Source of the DNA: Stieleria maiorica
Lineage (GTDB): Bacteria; Planctomycetota; Planctomycetia; Pirellulales; Pirellulaceae
Direction: 5' to 3'
Length of the DNA: 64,000 nucleotides
Assembly: GCF_008035925.1 (NCBI RefSeq)
Contig: NZ_CP036264.1
Location: 9,644,123 to 9,708,122, forward strand
Both the position numbers and the translations under genes were made by a program. The notes beneath the pieces are model-generated. The model did no database searches and was not told the origin of the DNA. It worked only from the letters and a program-made list of their open reading frames with translations. Position 1 is the stretch's first letter, and every line of letters begins with the position of its first letter. Of the stretch, positions 41,395 to 49,625 are shown one piece after another.

Positions 41395-43115
41395 TTCAGC
41401 TCCGGTAGGCCGGCGATGAAGACCGGGTCAACCATGTGTTTGTCATCCAGCGCGTCTTGAAGAAACAATCCGTCGACGCTCTCCCCTGGGGCGTAACCCA
41501 GATCGGACAAATCGATCCCGACGGCCAACCCGCGGAACCGCATCGCCTGGCGTTGTTGGACCGCACCGAGCGTCTGCAACTGTGTGACCGAGTCGGCCGG
41601 TTGGGCGAACAGATGAACGTAAAAGTTCGCCAGCACCTGCGTCTCGGGGGATTCCATCGTCAGGTCGTAGTGTCGGATCGTGTGCGAGTGCAATCCCTCG
41701 CGAAACACCAACGGGCTGACGTGAAACGCGTCTCCGTCGATCGGGTTGCCGAACGTTTGCAAATCAAAGAATACCACGTCGGCCCCTGGCCCGTTGAAAA
41801 TTGGTCGATCGAATCGAAACGCCATGCCGGGCGTCCCCGAATCGCCTTCCATGATCGGGTCGCTCGTCAGCGGTTGTTCGCTGCCGTCGGGATTGATCAC
41901 GCCGGTGACCAAACTGCGATCAAAGACGACGTCGGTCGACGGAACAGGCAACTCCTGGCTGCCGCACAGGAACGCGCGCGGCTCGGTGGCACGGAACCAG
42001 GTCAACCGCGCGGGGATCAAGTCGCTTACCGCGATCTTCATCACGCGTCCGCCACGTTGGATCGTCACGCTTCGAAGCAGCTCGGCACCGCCGCCGTCCG
42101 CTTCGCTCGCTTCATACGACACCACGCGATCGGGCAATCCGTCCCGGTACACACCGGCGTCAAAGGGCACCGCATCGACGTTGATGCCGCGGGCGGTGGA
42201 AAACGCCTTCGCCTCACCCCCGACCAATCGTGTCTGAGTGTTCGTTTCGGCCGCGGCCGGATCGGCGTTCTCATACACATCCGCGGCCCCTTCGGTCACA
42301 TGCACTTCGGTGACACTGGTTTCGGACACGCTGACGGCAAACCGCGTCCCGCGATCGACGACGCGACTGGCCGGCGTGTCGACGCGGAACCCTTCGGCAC
42401 CATCAGGTGCGTGCACGCTGCAACGACCGACGTCCAACGCCAAGCTCTCACCGCTGGTCACGCGGAACACCGCCGGGCCTTCCAAAATCGCCGACGCCCC
42501 GGCCGGAAACGCGACCTCCACCATCCCGGTCATCAGCACATACTCACGCTGCGGCACCAGCACCGTCCCGACCGGCGGCGACAGCTCGCCGAAGAACGTC
42601 GCCCGCGCGCTGCTGGCCAGCCGCACTTCGCCGCCGACCGATGCGTTTCCCGTGGATGGTTTTCCGGTCGATCCGATTTCGATTTCGTTCGGCCCGCCCG
42701 GCAGCAGATAAAACGACACGGCGGCCAGCAACAACACCGCCGCGGCGACCCACAGTCCGACGGCCGCGACAGGCGGGCGGTACGGTCGATGCGATTTGTC
42801 ATCCACCCCACCGGCACCCCGCAGATCGGCATCCGCCGGCTTTGTCTTCCGCACCTTGGACATCACGCGGCCGACAAAGTCGTCCGGATCACTCGGCAGC
42901 TTGGCCATCGTCTCGCGAACGAAATCATCCTGGCGTGACGGTTCCTCTTCGACCACCAAGCCCAACAGCCGATGCGTTTGAAACAGATCCGCGGCCAACG
43001 TCACGCGGCTCTCGTCAGCCGCCAGCAGTTCCCGAAGCTCCGCCAGCGACTGATCATCCAACTCGCCTTCCAGGTAGTCGGTCCAAAGTTGGGCGAAACG
43101 ATCTTCCGGATTCAT
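41391..43115 (-). CDS. FecR-like anti-sigma/regulator membrane protein
   Basis: 574 residues. The N-terminal ~110 residues are cytoplasmic and acidic (FAQLWTDYLEGELDDQSLAELRELL), which would bind the sigma factor. A transmembrane helix follows at about 117-140 (GLWVAAAVLLLAAVSFYLL). The periplasmic part contains the FecR domain (VEVAFPAGASAILEGPAVFRV, FRVDTPASRVVDRGTRFAVSV). The C-terminal ~270 residues are an extra domain that I do not recognise. It probably controls the ECF factor encoded upstream. ATG 43115 overlaps the sigma gene stop by four bases, and its stop overlaps the PSCyt gene by four. Confidence 0.88.
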   Translation of the reverse strand: MNPEDRFAQLWTDYLEGELDDQSLAELRELLAADESRVTLAADLFQTHRLLGLVVEEEPSRQDDFVRETMAKLPSDPDDFVGRVMSKVRKTKPADADLRGAGGVDDKSHRPYRPPVAAVGLWVAAAVLLLAAVSFYLLPGGPNEIEIGSTGKPSTGNASVGGEVRLASSARATFFGELSPPVGTVLVPQREYVLMTGMVEVAFPAGASAILEGPAVFRVTSGESLALDVGRCSVHAPDGAEGFRVDTPASRVVDRGTRFAVSVSETSVTEVHVTEGAADVYENADPAAAETNTQTRLVGGEAKAFSTARGINVDAVPFDAGVYRDGLPDRVVSYEASEADGGGAELLRSVTIQRGGRVMKIAVSDLIPARLTWFRATEPRAFLCGSQELPVPSTDVVFDRSLVTGVINPDGSEQPLTSDPIMEGDSGTPGMAFRFDRPIFNGPGADVVFFDLQTFGNPIDGDAFHVSPLVFREGLHSHTIRHYDLTMESPETQVLANFYVHLFAQPADSVTQLQTLGAVQQRQAMRFRGLAVGIDLSDLGYAPGESVDGLFLQDALDDKHMVDPVFIAGLPELK

Positions 43116-43708
43116 GACGAACCTCCCTTCGCCGTTGCCATACGGGTTTCGATACACGATTGCAGCTTCTGCCTGACTTTCCAAAGCTGCTTCTTGACGG
43201 CGGGGACCGAGCGATCGCAGCGGGCCGCCATTTCTTCCAAGGGGATTTCCTCGTCGTAGCGCCAGGTGACGAACCGGCGAAGCGAATCACCGAGCGAGTC
43301 CAGGCACATTTGCAGACTTTCCAGCCGCATCGTCCACATCTCCGGCGTCTCGTCGCTGCGTCGGTCGAGTTCACGCTGCAACAGATCGGGGCCGTAGCGG
43401 GCGTGATAGTCGGCGATCCGCCGCAGCCGGGTCGTCTCGGTCCGCAGCTGAAACCGGGCGATGGTGAACAACCAGGCGGCGAATTCCGTCCCCGGTTGGT
43501 ATTCGTCCAGGCGGGTGAACGCGGCCAAAAAACTGCGTTGTGCGATCTCGTCGACATCCACGCCCGGGGGCGCGTGGGCGGCCAACCAAGCCCGCAGCGG
43601 CCGTTCGTAGCCGCGCACCACGGTCTCAAACGCCGCGGTTTCACCGCTGCGAACGCGCCGGAGAGCAGATTCGGTCTGCGAATCGTCGAAGGGGGGATCA
43701 ATTGCCAT
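43112..43708 (-). CDS. ECF RNA polymerase sigma factor, Rhodopirellula/Verrucomicrobium type
   Basis: 198 residues. Region 2 is seen in FETVVRGYERPLRAWLAAHAPP, DEIAQRSFLAAFTRLDEYQPG and FAAWLFTIARFQLR; region 4 in LRRFVTWRYDEEIPLEEMAARCDRSVPAVKKQLWKVRQKLQSC. It is the first gene of a run continuing into FecR, PSCyt and DUF1501 genes, so it is likely to direct its own operon. Promoter not identified. The 5' intergenic region is about 850 bp long before the insertion sequence transposase. Confidence 0.93.
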   Translation of the reverse strand: MAIDPPFDDSQTESALRRVRSGETAAFETVVRGYERPLRAWLAAHAPPGVDVDEIAQRSFLAAFTRLDEYQPGTEFAAWLFTIARFQLRTETTRLRRIADYHARYGPDLLQRELDRRSDETPEMWTMRLESLQMCLDSLGDSLRRFVTWRYDEEIPLEEMAARCDRSVPAVKKQLWKVRQKLQSCIETRMATAKGGSS

Positions 43709-44441
43709 TTCAGATGGTTTATGGCAGCAGAACGGGGCAGGTTACCCCGAACGGTGAAGATTTCGCACAGTTCCAATGAACCGTGAGTTTAGTCGACCAC
43801 CCCGCGGGCAACCCTCCCGCGGGAGTTTCGTGGGGTTTTCTGCTGACCGATCACCGATGCCAGCAACCACGCCAGCGGCGGTCAGAAAAATGCGAGCCGA
43901 TGCCCCCAGCCTGAACGTCTGCACCCTTATTTCGCCAATCACGCCCAGCCCCCCTGTCCGGGGCATCGCCAGACCTCCCCCGGCTTTTTCATGCGAGCAT
44001 AAAACCGGATAATTCGACGATCACTTACCGCCGAGCTGGGGATAAGACCGCCAAATCCTTATCGACCCGGGGATAAGGCGGCAGATAAGCCCCCCGGCCG
44101 GCGAGACCAAGTAATAATCAAGTTCGCGCTCCTACCCGACGCGTGGCGGCAACGCCGGGTCAACTTTCGTGTTTTTCGCGTCGTTCGTGGTTGCTCTCTT
44201 TTCCGCTGTTCCCATCGCGGTCCTAGGCCTGACATCCCGGTTTGATTGATGCGCTCGAAGAGCCCCCATCGGGATTTTCAGACCTCTGTTTCCTGGGATT
44301 CGCATTTGGTTTCGTCGTTTGACTGGTGCGCTGACAAACCGACGACTGATATGACGACCTTAAAGTCATTGCTGAATCCAACGGACCGGCTGCCCGGGCG
44401 ATGTGTCTGTGGCCCGGAGGGCCGGCAGAGTGTCTGCCGGT
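43709..44441. other. Gene-free region upstream of the ECF sigma operon
   Basis: About 730 bp without a supported gene. It should hold the promoter of the sigma operon. Around 44038-44089 there are three GATAAG and one inverted CTTATC hexamer in ~50 bp. From 44239 to 44341 lies one copy of a ~100-bp repeat that recurs at 47018-47122. Confidence 0.6.
44239..44341 (+). repeat. Dispersed ~100-bp repeat, copy 1 (GGTTTGATTG...GGTGCGCTGAC)
   Basis: Matches 47018-47122 in the same orientation. Shared blocks are GGTTTGATTG, TGCGCTCGAA, TTTTCAGACCT, GTTTCCTG, ATTCGC and a final GGTGCGCTGAC. No conserved reading frame is seen. The two copies flank the insertion sequence and the first small gene. Confidence 0.7.
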
Positions 44442-44451
44442 GGCGTCAGCC
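44411..44451. repeat. Hairpin cluster interrupted by the insertion sequence
   Basis: Two complete hairpins lie side by side, GGCCC-GGA-GGGCC and GGCAGA-GTG-TCTGCC, followed by CCGGTGGCGTCAGCC, whose partner GCCACCGG lies beyond the insertion sequence at 46017-46024. Removing the element and one target copy restores CCGGTGGC-GTCA-GCCACCGG. A related element in inverted order is at 46109-46210. Confidence 0.8.
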
Positions 44452-46011
44452 CTCGTTGTTATACACAAATTTTTGATGATGTATTGATTCGCGAAATCGC
44501 TCAAACTGTTGCTCACAGGGAGTTCAGGTGCACGACAGGTAGCAACGGAGTGTTTGCGATGGTGAGCCAATGGGTGATTGACGAATTAGAAACGGTGGAT
44601 CTTGGCGACAAGAGACGAAATGAACGACTTGCCGAAGTGCTCTCCGCCATGGCTGGTTTGCCGAGCAAGAGCATTCCTGCTGCAGTCGGCGCAGGACACA
44701 ACGAAACAACGGCAGCCTACCGACTTTTTGATAACGATGCGATCTGCTTTGAGGACATTTTAGCGCCCCATATAGATGCCTGCTATAAGCGTCTTGCTGA
44801 GCAAGAAGTTGTCATCTTGGCTCACGATACGACGGAACTGGATTTGACGAAACCTAACACGCAAGTAGAAGGGGCCGGTCCGCTAGATGGCAGTTCACGC
44901 TACGGCGAGTTGCTTCACCCGCTGATGGCGTTCACTCCCACCGGCACGCCCTTAGGAACCGTTGCAGCGGAACTTTGGACTCGCGAGGAAGGTCCGTCAA
45001 AAGCCGATGATCGAAAGAAAGTGCCGATTGAAGAGAAGGAGTCTCTGCGATGGCTTGAAAACCACCGCGAAGCACAGTTAATCGCTAGCGAGCACCCCGA
45101 AACGCAAGTTGTCTGCGTGGCTGACAGCGAAGCGGACATCTTTGAAGTCATCGAGTGTAATTCCGATTCTCCAAAGAACTTTTGGTGGATTATTCGCAGT
45201 TGCTATGACCGTTCGATCGTTGATCAGCACGGTCGGCCATCAGGAAATCTGCATGAAAAACTCGCCGCGAGCAAAGTACGCTACACCAAAGCGATAACGA
45301 TTCGTTCGCACCAACCCAAGTTAGCCTGTGACAAACGAGCACGCAATCAACCGCGAGAGGCACGCCAATGCGAACTCGAGGTGCGTGCAACGACGCTGAC
45401 ACTGAAGAACCCCTATCGGCCCGATCGACACCTACGGCCCACGAAAGTCAACGCGATTTGGGCTCACGAGATCGATCCGCCTGAAGGGGATACGCCTATC
45501 AGTTGGCTGTTGCTGACCAATATGCCGATTTCGAACAAGGAAGAGATTGAGCTGGTGTTGTCTTACTACTGCATTCGCTGGTTGATCGAAGTATTCTTCC
45601 GAACTCTCAAATCAGGCACTCGCATCGAAGCAAAGCGGTTTGAAAAGATCGAACGATTCGAGCGTTGTCTCGCTGTTTCGATGATCTTGGCGTGGCGAAC
45701 GTTCTACAGCGTGCGGATCGGTCGCGAATGTCCAGACGTCAGCTGTGAAGCAGTATTCGTAGCCGACGAATGGCAGCCGGTATACAAGATCGTCACCGGG
45801 GAAGATCCGCCAAAGAAACCACCGACGTTGAAGGAGATCGTCCGCATGATCGCTCGGCTTGGCGGCTACATCGACCGACCACGACATGACGAGCCTGGCA
45901 CCGATACGGTCATGCGCGGCATGGAACGACTCTACGACATCAGTAGTTGTTGGCGAAGCTTTGGTCCAAATGCAACCAGATCAGGGGAATGAATTGTGTA
46001 TAACAACGAGG
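44452..46011 (+). mobile_element. Complete IS4-family insertion sequence (1560 bp)
   Basis: Terminal inverted repeats CTCGTTGTTATACACAA (44452-44468) and TTGTGTATAACAACGAG (45995-46011) are perfect over 17 bp; two further C/G pairs outside match only because of the duplicated target. The target duplication GGCGTCAGCC (10 bp) lies at 44442-44451 and 46012-46021. One transposase gene fills the element. Intact ends, intact gene and an exact duplication indicate a recent insertion. Confidence 0.94.
44559..45992 (+). CDS. IS4-family transposase (Tn5/IS50-like)
   Basis: 477 residues. The N-terminal Tn5-like DNA-binding region reads ELETVDLGDKRRNERLAEVL and AAYRLFDND. The DDE catalytic residues are in LAHDTTELD, CVADSEADIFEV and the YREK signature YCIRWLIEVFFRTLK (Y-2-R-3-E-6-K). 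It cuts and pastes the element by a hairpin mechanism typical of IS4. ATG 44559 is chosen since the open frame upstream crosses the left terminal repeat and out of the element. The stop lies two bases before the right terminal repeat. No frameshift seen, so it should be active. Confidence 0.94.
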   Translation: MVSQWVIDELETVDLGDKRRNERLAEVLSAMAGLPSKSIPAAVGAGHNETTAAYRLFDNDAICFEDILAPHIDACYKRLAEQEVVILAHDTTELDLTKPNTQVEGAGPLDGSSRYGELLHPLMAFTPTGTPLGTVAAELWTREEGPSKADDRKKVPIEEKESLRWLENHREAQLIASEHPETQVVCVADSEADIFEVIECNSDSPKNFWWIIRSCYDRSIVDQHGRPSGNLHEKLAASKVRYTKAITIRSHQPKLACDKRARNQPREARQCELEVRATTLTLKNPYRPDRHLRPTKVNAIWAHEIDPPEGDTPISWLLLTNMPISNKEEIELVLSYYCIRWLIEVFFRTLKSGTRIEAKRFEKIERFERCLAVSMILAWRTFYSVRIGRECPDVSCEAVFVADEWQPVYKIVTGEDPPKKPPTLKEIVRMIARLGGYIDRPRHDEPGTDTVMRGMERLYDISSCWRSFGPNATRSGE

Positions 46012-46108
46012 GCGTCAGCCACCGGGGACGGATTCCAAGCGATGCTCAAGGCCCAGCGGGCCGACACAGTATTCGGGCTTCCAACGCTTCCGGGCGGCTA
46101 GGAGACTG

Positions 46109-46210
46109 ATTGTGCCGGCCCTTCGGGCCTCTGTGGTTCATTGCATTTGAGACCGGTGGTTGACACCACCGGCAGACACTGTGCCAGCCCTCCGGGCTTC
46201 ATTGCAACTG
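46109..46210. repeat. Second hairpin-cluster element related to the insertion target
   Basis: Contains GGCCCTTCGGGCC, CCGGTGG-TTGACA-CCACCGG, GGCAGACACTGTGCC and GCCCTCCGGGC, that is, the same hairpin types as at 44411-44451 in a different order and orientation. Non-coding; about 100 bp downstream of the insertion sequence. Confidence 0.7.
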
Positions 46211-46523
46211 TCCAATGAAATGAGTGGTGCCAGGGACGTTCGATTTCCCGTGACGATTCCAATCGAGTACTTTGGCAAACAGCGGCGATGGTTCGAACCG
46301 TCGTCGTGGCCCGACCCGTGAACCATCCGCCCGCACACGCAGGCGCGGAGTCGGCGTCAATCGAAAACACAATGTCGTTCGCCGTGCCGCGGTGAACGGC
46401 GGACGTTCTGCCACTGATGGCGTGGTGATCTTCAACTGAGATTCAACGATCGAACTAATACAACACGAATACGAACGCGGGCGAAACGAGGCCGCTGCTG
46501 ACTGGGCGAATGGCACGAGAAGA

Positions 46524-46775
46524 ATGTACGCTCAACTGATTGGGGCGTGGGGAAGATTCACCTACGATCTTATGGCTGAACGCTACGACATTCACGTCGA
46601 GCACGTCAGCGACATTACAGATTCCAACAAGCTGTCGTATGAACGCGGCTACAATTCGCTTGCACTTGACCACATTGCTCAACAAGACGGGGCGGATGCC
46701 TGGGACGCGATCCAGGACGAGATACGAGCCTTCCGGGACGACTACTATCGTAAACACCTAGGAACGCAAACTTGA
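46524..46775 (+). CDS. Small uncharacterised acidic protein
   Basis: 83 residues, not recognised. Composition is protein-like and acidic, without Cys, signal or membrane segment: MYAQLIGAWGRFTYDLMAER at the start, then DITDSNKLSYERGYNSLALD and IQDEIRAFRDDYYRKHLG, likely helical. The ribosome site is weak (GAGAAGA directly before ATG). About 250 bp upstream share diverged similarity with the region before the 140-residue gene at 47581 (TTTCCC, GATCGA, ACTTTGGCAAACAGCGGCGATGG-like blocks). It could be a cassette-like accessory gene; function unknown. Confidence 0.5.
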   Translation: MYAQLIGAWGRFTYDLMAERYDIHVEHVSDITDSNKLSYERGYNSLALDHIAQQDGADAWDAIQDEIRAFRDDYYRKHLGTQT

Positions 46776-47017
46776 TTACGGCACGCCAGCCTCCGGCGAA
46801 CGCGACTGAGGGCAGAACCATGGGTTGCAACGGAGACATCTGAAGCATCGTGTCTAGGGGGCGCGGGGATTTGGGCTGAAAATTCCTGACATTGTTTGCA
46901 CCTAAATTTTGCTGTTTATCGACAGGTTTTCCACTGCTGCTAACCGGCGTCTGACCGCAACGGCCCACCTCTTCTCTGTGTCACTCCGTGACCTCTGTGG
47001 TTGATCATTCATCCACG

Positions 47018-47122
47018 GTTTGATTGGTGCGCTCGAAATGCGCCATCCGATTTTTTCAGACCTGCGTTTCCTGTTATTCGCTCCTGAAGTCAGGGTTCGA
47101 CAGGTGCGCTGACGTACTTGCT
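47018..47122 (+). repeat. Dispersed ~100-bp repeat, copy 2 (GGTTTGATTG...GGTGCGCTGAC)
   Basis: Second copy of the element at 44239-44341, same orientation, roughly 65-75 per cent identical by eye. The gap 46776-47580 contains this repeat, the palindrome at 47133-47196 and no gene that I can support. Confidence 0.7.
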
Positions 47123-47132
47123 GGAAGGGCCT

Positions 47133-47196
47133 CACGCAAAGTCGCCAAGCCGCAAAGATTTGACCCCGCTTCTTTGCGGCTTGGCGTCTTTGCGTG
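47133..47196. repeat. 26-bp palindrome (CACGCAAAG ... CTTTGCGTG)
   Basis: Arms 47133-47158 and 47171-47196 match at 25 of 26 positions around a 12-base loop; both contain CGCCAAGCCGCAAAGA. A hairpin of this strength could be a terminator, but no gene ends beside it. This motif type is common as a dispersed palindrome in environmental bacterial genomes (from memory, not searched). Confidence 0.8.
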
Positions 47197-47580
47197 ATTC
47201 TTGTCTCACTTGGTGCACGGTCGACTCGGCCGAAGTCGACAAGCCGACGCGGTGACCACTGACGACGATGAAGTCCGAGAGATGCAAGTGGCGGCCCTGT
47301 GTGCCAACATGGGTGAGACAATCCAACGCTCGAAGTGCCGACCGTCGAATGGGGAAACGAATTTCCCTTGCCCTTCCGATCGACTACATTGGCCAACAAC
47401 GGCGATGGTGCCCACTGGCGTGCCGACCGAATGCGCGAACCAAACGATGCATCCCAGTTCACTCGTTGTTGCGATCGACAGACCTTTACACCGTGTGCGA
47501 CACCCACTCCACCTTCACCGGCAACCGGTCGGCCCGTGAAGGGGGTGATCGTCGATGATACCCGACTTACATGAGAATCA

Positions 47581-48003
47581 ATGGAGCTATCATCCGAGCA
47601 GCTTCGATTCATTGAAGCCATTCGGAAGCCCGTGCATAAACATCGGGCTGTTCAACTGAAGAAACGCTTCCTCGCGATTCCCAGCGGCGAACGGTTGGAT
47701 ACGTTGCTCCACTTGTTTACACATTCAAACAACTACAGCGGCCAAAAGGACTGCGCGAGATTCTTGCCCGCTGTCGCCAACGATTGCGATTTGCGGCTTG
47801 GCGAACTGCTTGAGCAAATTGCGCCAACGTGGAATCTTAGCGTTAAGGAACTTCCGCATTTCCTTGCTGACGTATATGGTGTCGATTGTGTGATTACCAA
47901 ATCCGCGTCTCTCGCGTCGGAGCAACCAGAAGACAGTTACGAAAGACGGTCACTCCGCGCAATTTCGTGGTGGCTTAAACCCAGGGCGAAAAACGGCGAG
48001 TAA
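47581..48003 (+). CDS. Uncharacterised protein in accessory region
   Basis: 140 residues, not recognised. Soluble and largely helical in appearance: LSSEQLRFIEAIRKPVHKHRAVQLKKRFLAI, then TLLHLFTHSNNYSGQKDCARFLPAVAND and LSVKELPHFLADVYGVDCV. No signal or membrane segment. Ribosome site weak (GAGA). It is followed within 50 bp by the zinc-ribbon membrane protein gene on the same strand. Its upstream region shares diverged sequence with that of the 83-residue gene. Confidence 0.6.
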   Translation: MELSSEQLRFIEAIRKPVHKHRAVQLKKRFLAIPSGERLDTLLHLFTHSNNYSGQKDCARFLPAVANDCDLRLGELLEQIAPTWNLSVKELPHFLADVYGVDCVITKSASLASEQPEDSYERRSLRAISWWLKPRAKNGE

Positions 48004-48049
48004 CAACGCGATGAAGGGGAGTCGCCGAGTCATATTTTATTGAAGTACT

Positions 48050-49021
48050 ATGCCTCGCAAATGCACCTATTGTGGACTGACAACGCACAAGAAGGAGGCT
48101 ACGACCTGCTTACTTTGCAACAAGCCCTTCGTAACTGTGCCTTCCGCTCCTGCGGCGCCACCTCAAGAACGCGATACGCGATTAGCGTTGTGCCGTCATT
48201 GCGAAGTAATGGTCCGCCCGACGGACGACGGAGCGTGCCGACTTTGCGGCCTAGAAATGGATTCAGTCGGTCAACCGGTCGCAACTCTGGACTCGACTGC
48301 GTCCACCGTGACTCTCGATGCAAGCGCCTACAAAAGCACGCGAGTCGGCTTGTTCACATACTTCTTCGGTATTTGCGGCGCGGTTTTGACGCTCGCTGGA
48401 GTGCTTCCGGCTACACTTATTTGTCTGGCAGCGGATCTGCAAGTCTCCGTGCATGATACCATTTTCCTTGTCGTGATCTTGCTTCTTGTATTCTCCTTGT
48501 CCGGTTTTGCCGGACAACTTCTATGCTTTAGTATCCCGCCAGAAACAGACGCCAGACTTTTTTTAAGCATCGCAGTGGCGTTACGCCTCGCTGCGATCGC
48601 GATGAACGTATTCGTAACGCAATCTGTTGGAAATATGATTCCGTCCATTGCTGCGTTAAGTTTTTTCCCGAGCCTTCTAAGCAACATCTGCTTCTTGCTG
48701 TTCTTGAAACAGGTGACTCGCTATCTCAACGAACCTGCTGTTGAATTGCGTGTCACCCGGTTTTTCGCTTTTGTGTTCGCTTTGATTATCTTGCTGGCCT
48801 TGTGCATTGGGATCCAAACAATGCTCATTTCACTGCCAGGGAACCAGTCTCTCAGTAGTGCCATTGGACTGGTCTTGGGTTGTTTTTTGGTTTTTGCGAG
48901 AATTGCGTTGACGATCTCGTACGCAGGTCTCGTTCTTGATACGGCAAGAGCGTTGCCACCCATCAACGTGCGGCGAACGCCCGACGCGAGACTGCTAGCA
49001 ATTCCATGTGGGAGCGATTGA
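48050..49021 (+). CDS. Zinc-ribbon polytopic membrane protein
   Basis: 323 residues. Two N-terminal zinc ribbons are visible (CTYCG...CLLCN and CRHCE...CRLCG, residues 5-70). Six to seven hydrophobic helices follow from about residue 100 to 300 (for example FFGICGAVLTLAGVLPATLICLAA, FLVVILLLVFSLSGFAGQLL, FFAFVFALIILLALCIGIQ). The last 22 residues and the stop fall inside a dispersed repeat (48952-49020) that also occurs at three non-coding places, so the natural C-terminus may have been replaced. Function unknown. Confidence 0.72.
   Translation: MPRKCTYCGLTTHKKEATTCLLCNKPFVTVPSAPAAPPQERDTRLALCRHCEVMVRPTDDGACRLCGLEMDSVGQPVATLDSTASTVTLDASAYKSTRVGLFTYFFGICGAVLTLAGVLPATLICLAADLQVSVHDTIFLVVILLLVFSLSGFAGQLLCFSIPPETDARLFLSIAVALRLAAIAMNVFVTQSVGNMIPSIAALSFFPSLLSNICFLLFLKQVTRYLNEPAVELRVTRFFAFVFALIILLALCIGIQTMLISLPGNQSLSSAIGLVLGCFLVFARIALTISYAGLVLDTARALPPINVRRTPDARLLAIPCGSD
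48952..49020 (+). repeat. Dispersed GTTGCCACCCATCAACG repeat, copy A (inside a gene end)
   Basis: Copy A of a family with further copies at 50095-50160, 51611-51667 and 51879-51948. Copies A and D share GTTGCCACCCATCAACGTGC, GGCGAACGC, CGACGCGAGACTGC, AGCAATTCCATGTGG and AGCGATTGA. Copy A supplies the 3' end of the zinc-ribbon gene. Confidence 0.8.
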
Positions 49022-49110
49022 ATCAAACGCCAACGCTGGCACGTGGTAACTGCAGCGATTCTAATAGCGGTCGACCCGAACCCGGCCAAGTCGAGCCGAC
49101 AAACTTCAAC

Positions 49111-49160
49111 GCACGATCTATCCCTGCACGTCCCGTGCCCGGATAGATCGCATTTCGTTC
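49111..49160 (+). repeat. GATCTATCC inverted-repeat element, copy 1
   Basis: GCACGATCTATCCC at 49111 and GGATAGATCGCATTTCGTTC at 49141 pair over GATCTATCC/GGATAGATC. A diverged copy is at 50612-50662. Each copy lies just upstream of a small gene (14 bp here, 34 bp at the second), which suggests a shared upstream element. Confidence 0.65.
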
Positions 49161-49173
49161 GCCGACAGAATCT

Positions 49174-49476
49174 ATGCACTGCTCGCAATGCAAACATCGC
49201 TTCGGTGTGGATAGATACCAGCCGGCACCCGGCGGATCGTCACCACCTGCCGTATTTTTCTGGCTAATCGTCGCGGCATTGCTTGCTGCCGCGCCGTTCT
49301 ACTATCTAGGTTGGTGGGTTCCGCTTTTTCTTTGTGGTGCGGTCTTTGCTATAGCTCCCTTCGCACTACTCACAGCGTGGATCGACTGTCGCGGCGTATC
49401 CCAGCAACCGCAGCGTGGTGGCGAATGCCCGGAATGCGGTCATGTGAACAGAGTGTGGCCGTGGTCGATGCAATGA
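49174..49476 (+). CDS. Small zinc-ribbon membrane protein
   Basis: 100 residues. N-terminal CSQC and C-terminal CPEC pairs could form one zinc ribbon folded across two transmembrane helices (VFFWLIVAALLAAAPFYYLG and VPLFLCGAVFAIAPFALLTAW). Not recognised as a named family. It lies 150 bp after the larger zinc-ribbon membrane protein, same strand, and may be functionally related. Start ATG 49174 lacks a clear ribosome site. Confidence 0.6.
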   Translation: MHCSQCKHRFGVDRYQPAPGGSSPPAVFFWLIVAALLAAAPFYYLGWWVPLFLCGAVFAIAPFALLTAWIDCRGVSQQPQRGGECPECGHVNRVWPWSMQ

Positions 49477-49625
49477 CCTTAGCCGCCGACGCAACCTGGG
49501 GAAAGCGGATAACCAATAAGAATTTGACATCGCGTGAATGACGAGCGGTGTCTCTCTCTAATCCCTGTTTGCAGCCGAAGGGCAGCGTCCACTCCGGCGG
49601 AAGAGCCGATGCTCAAATTCTCTGT

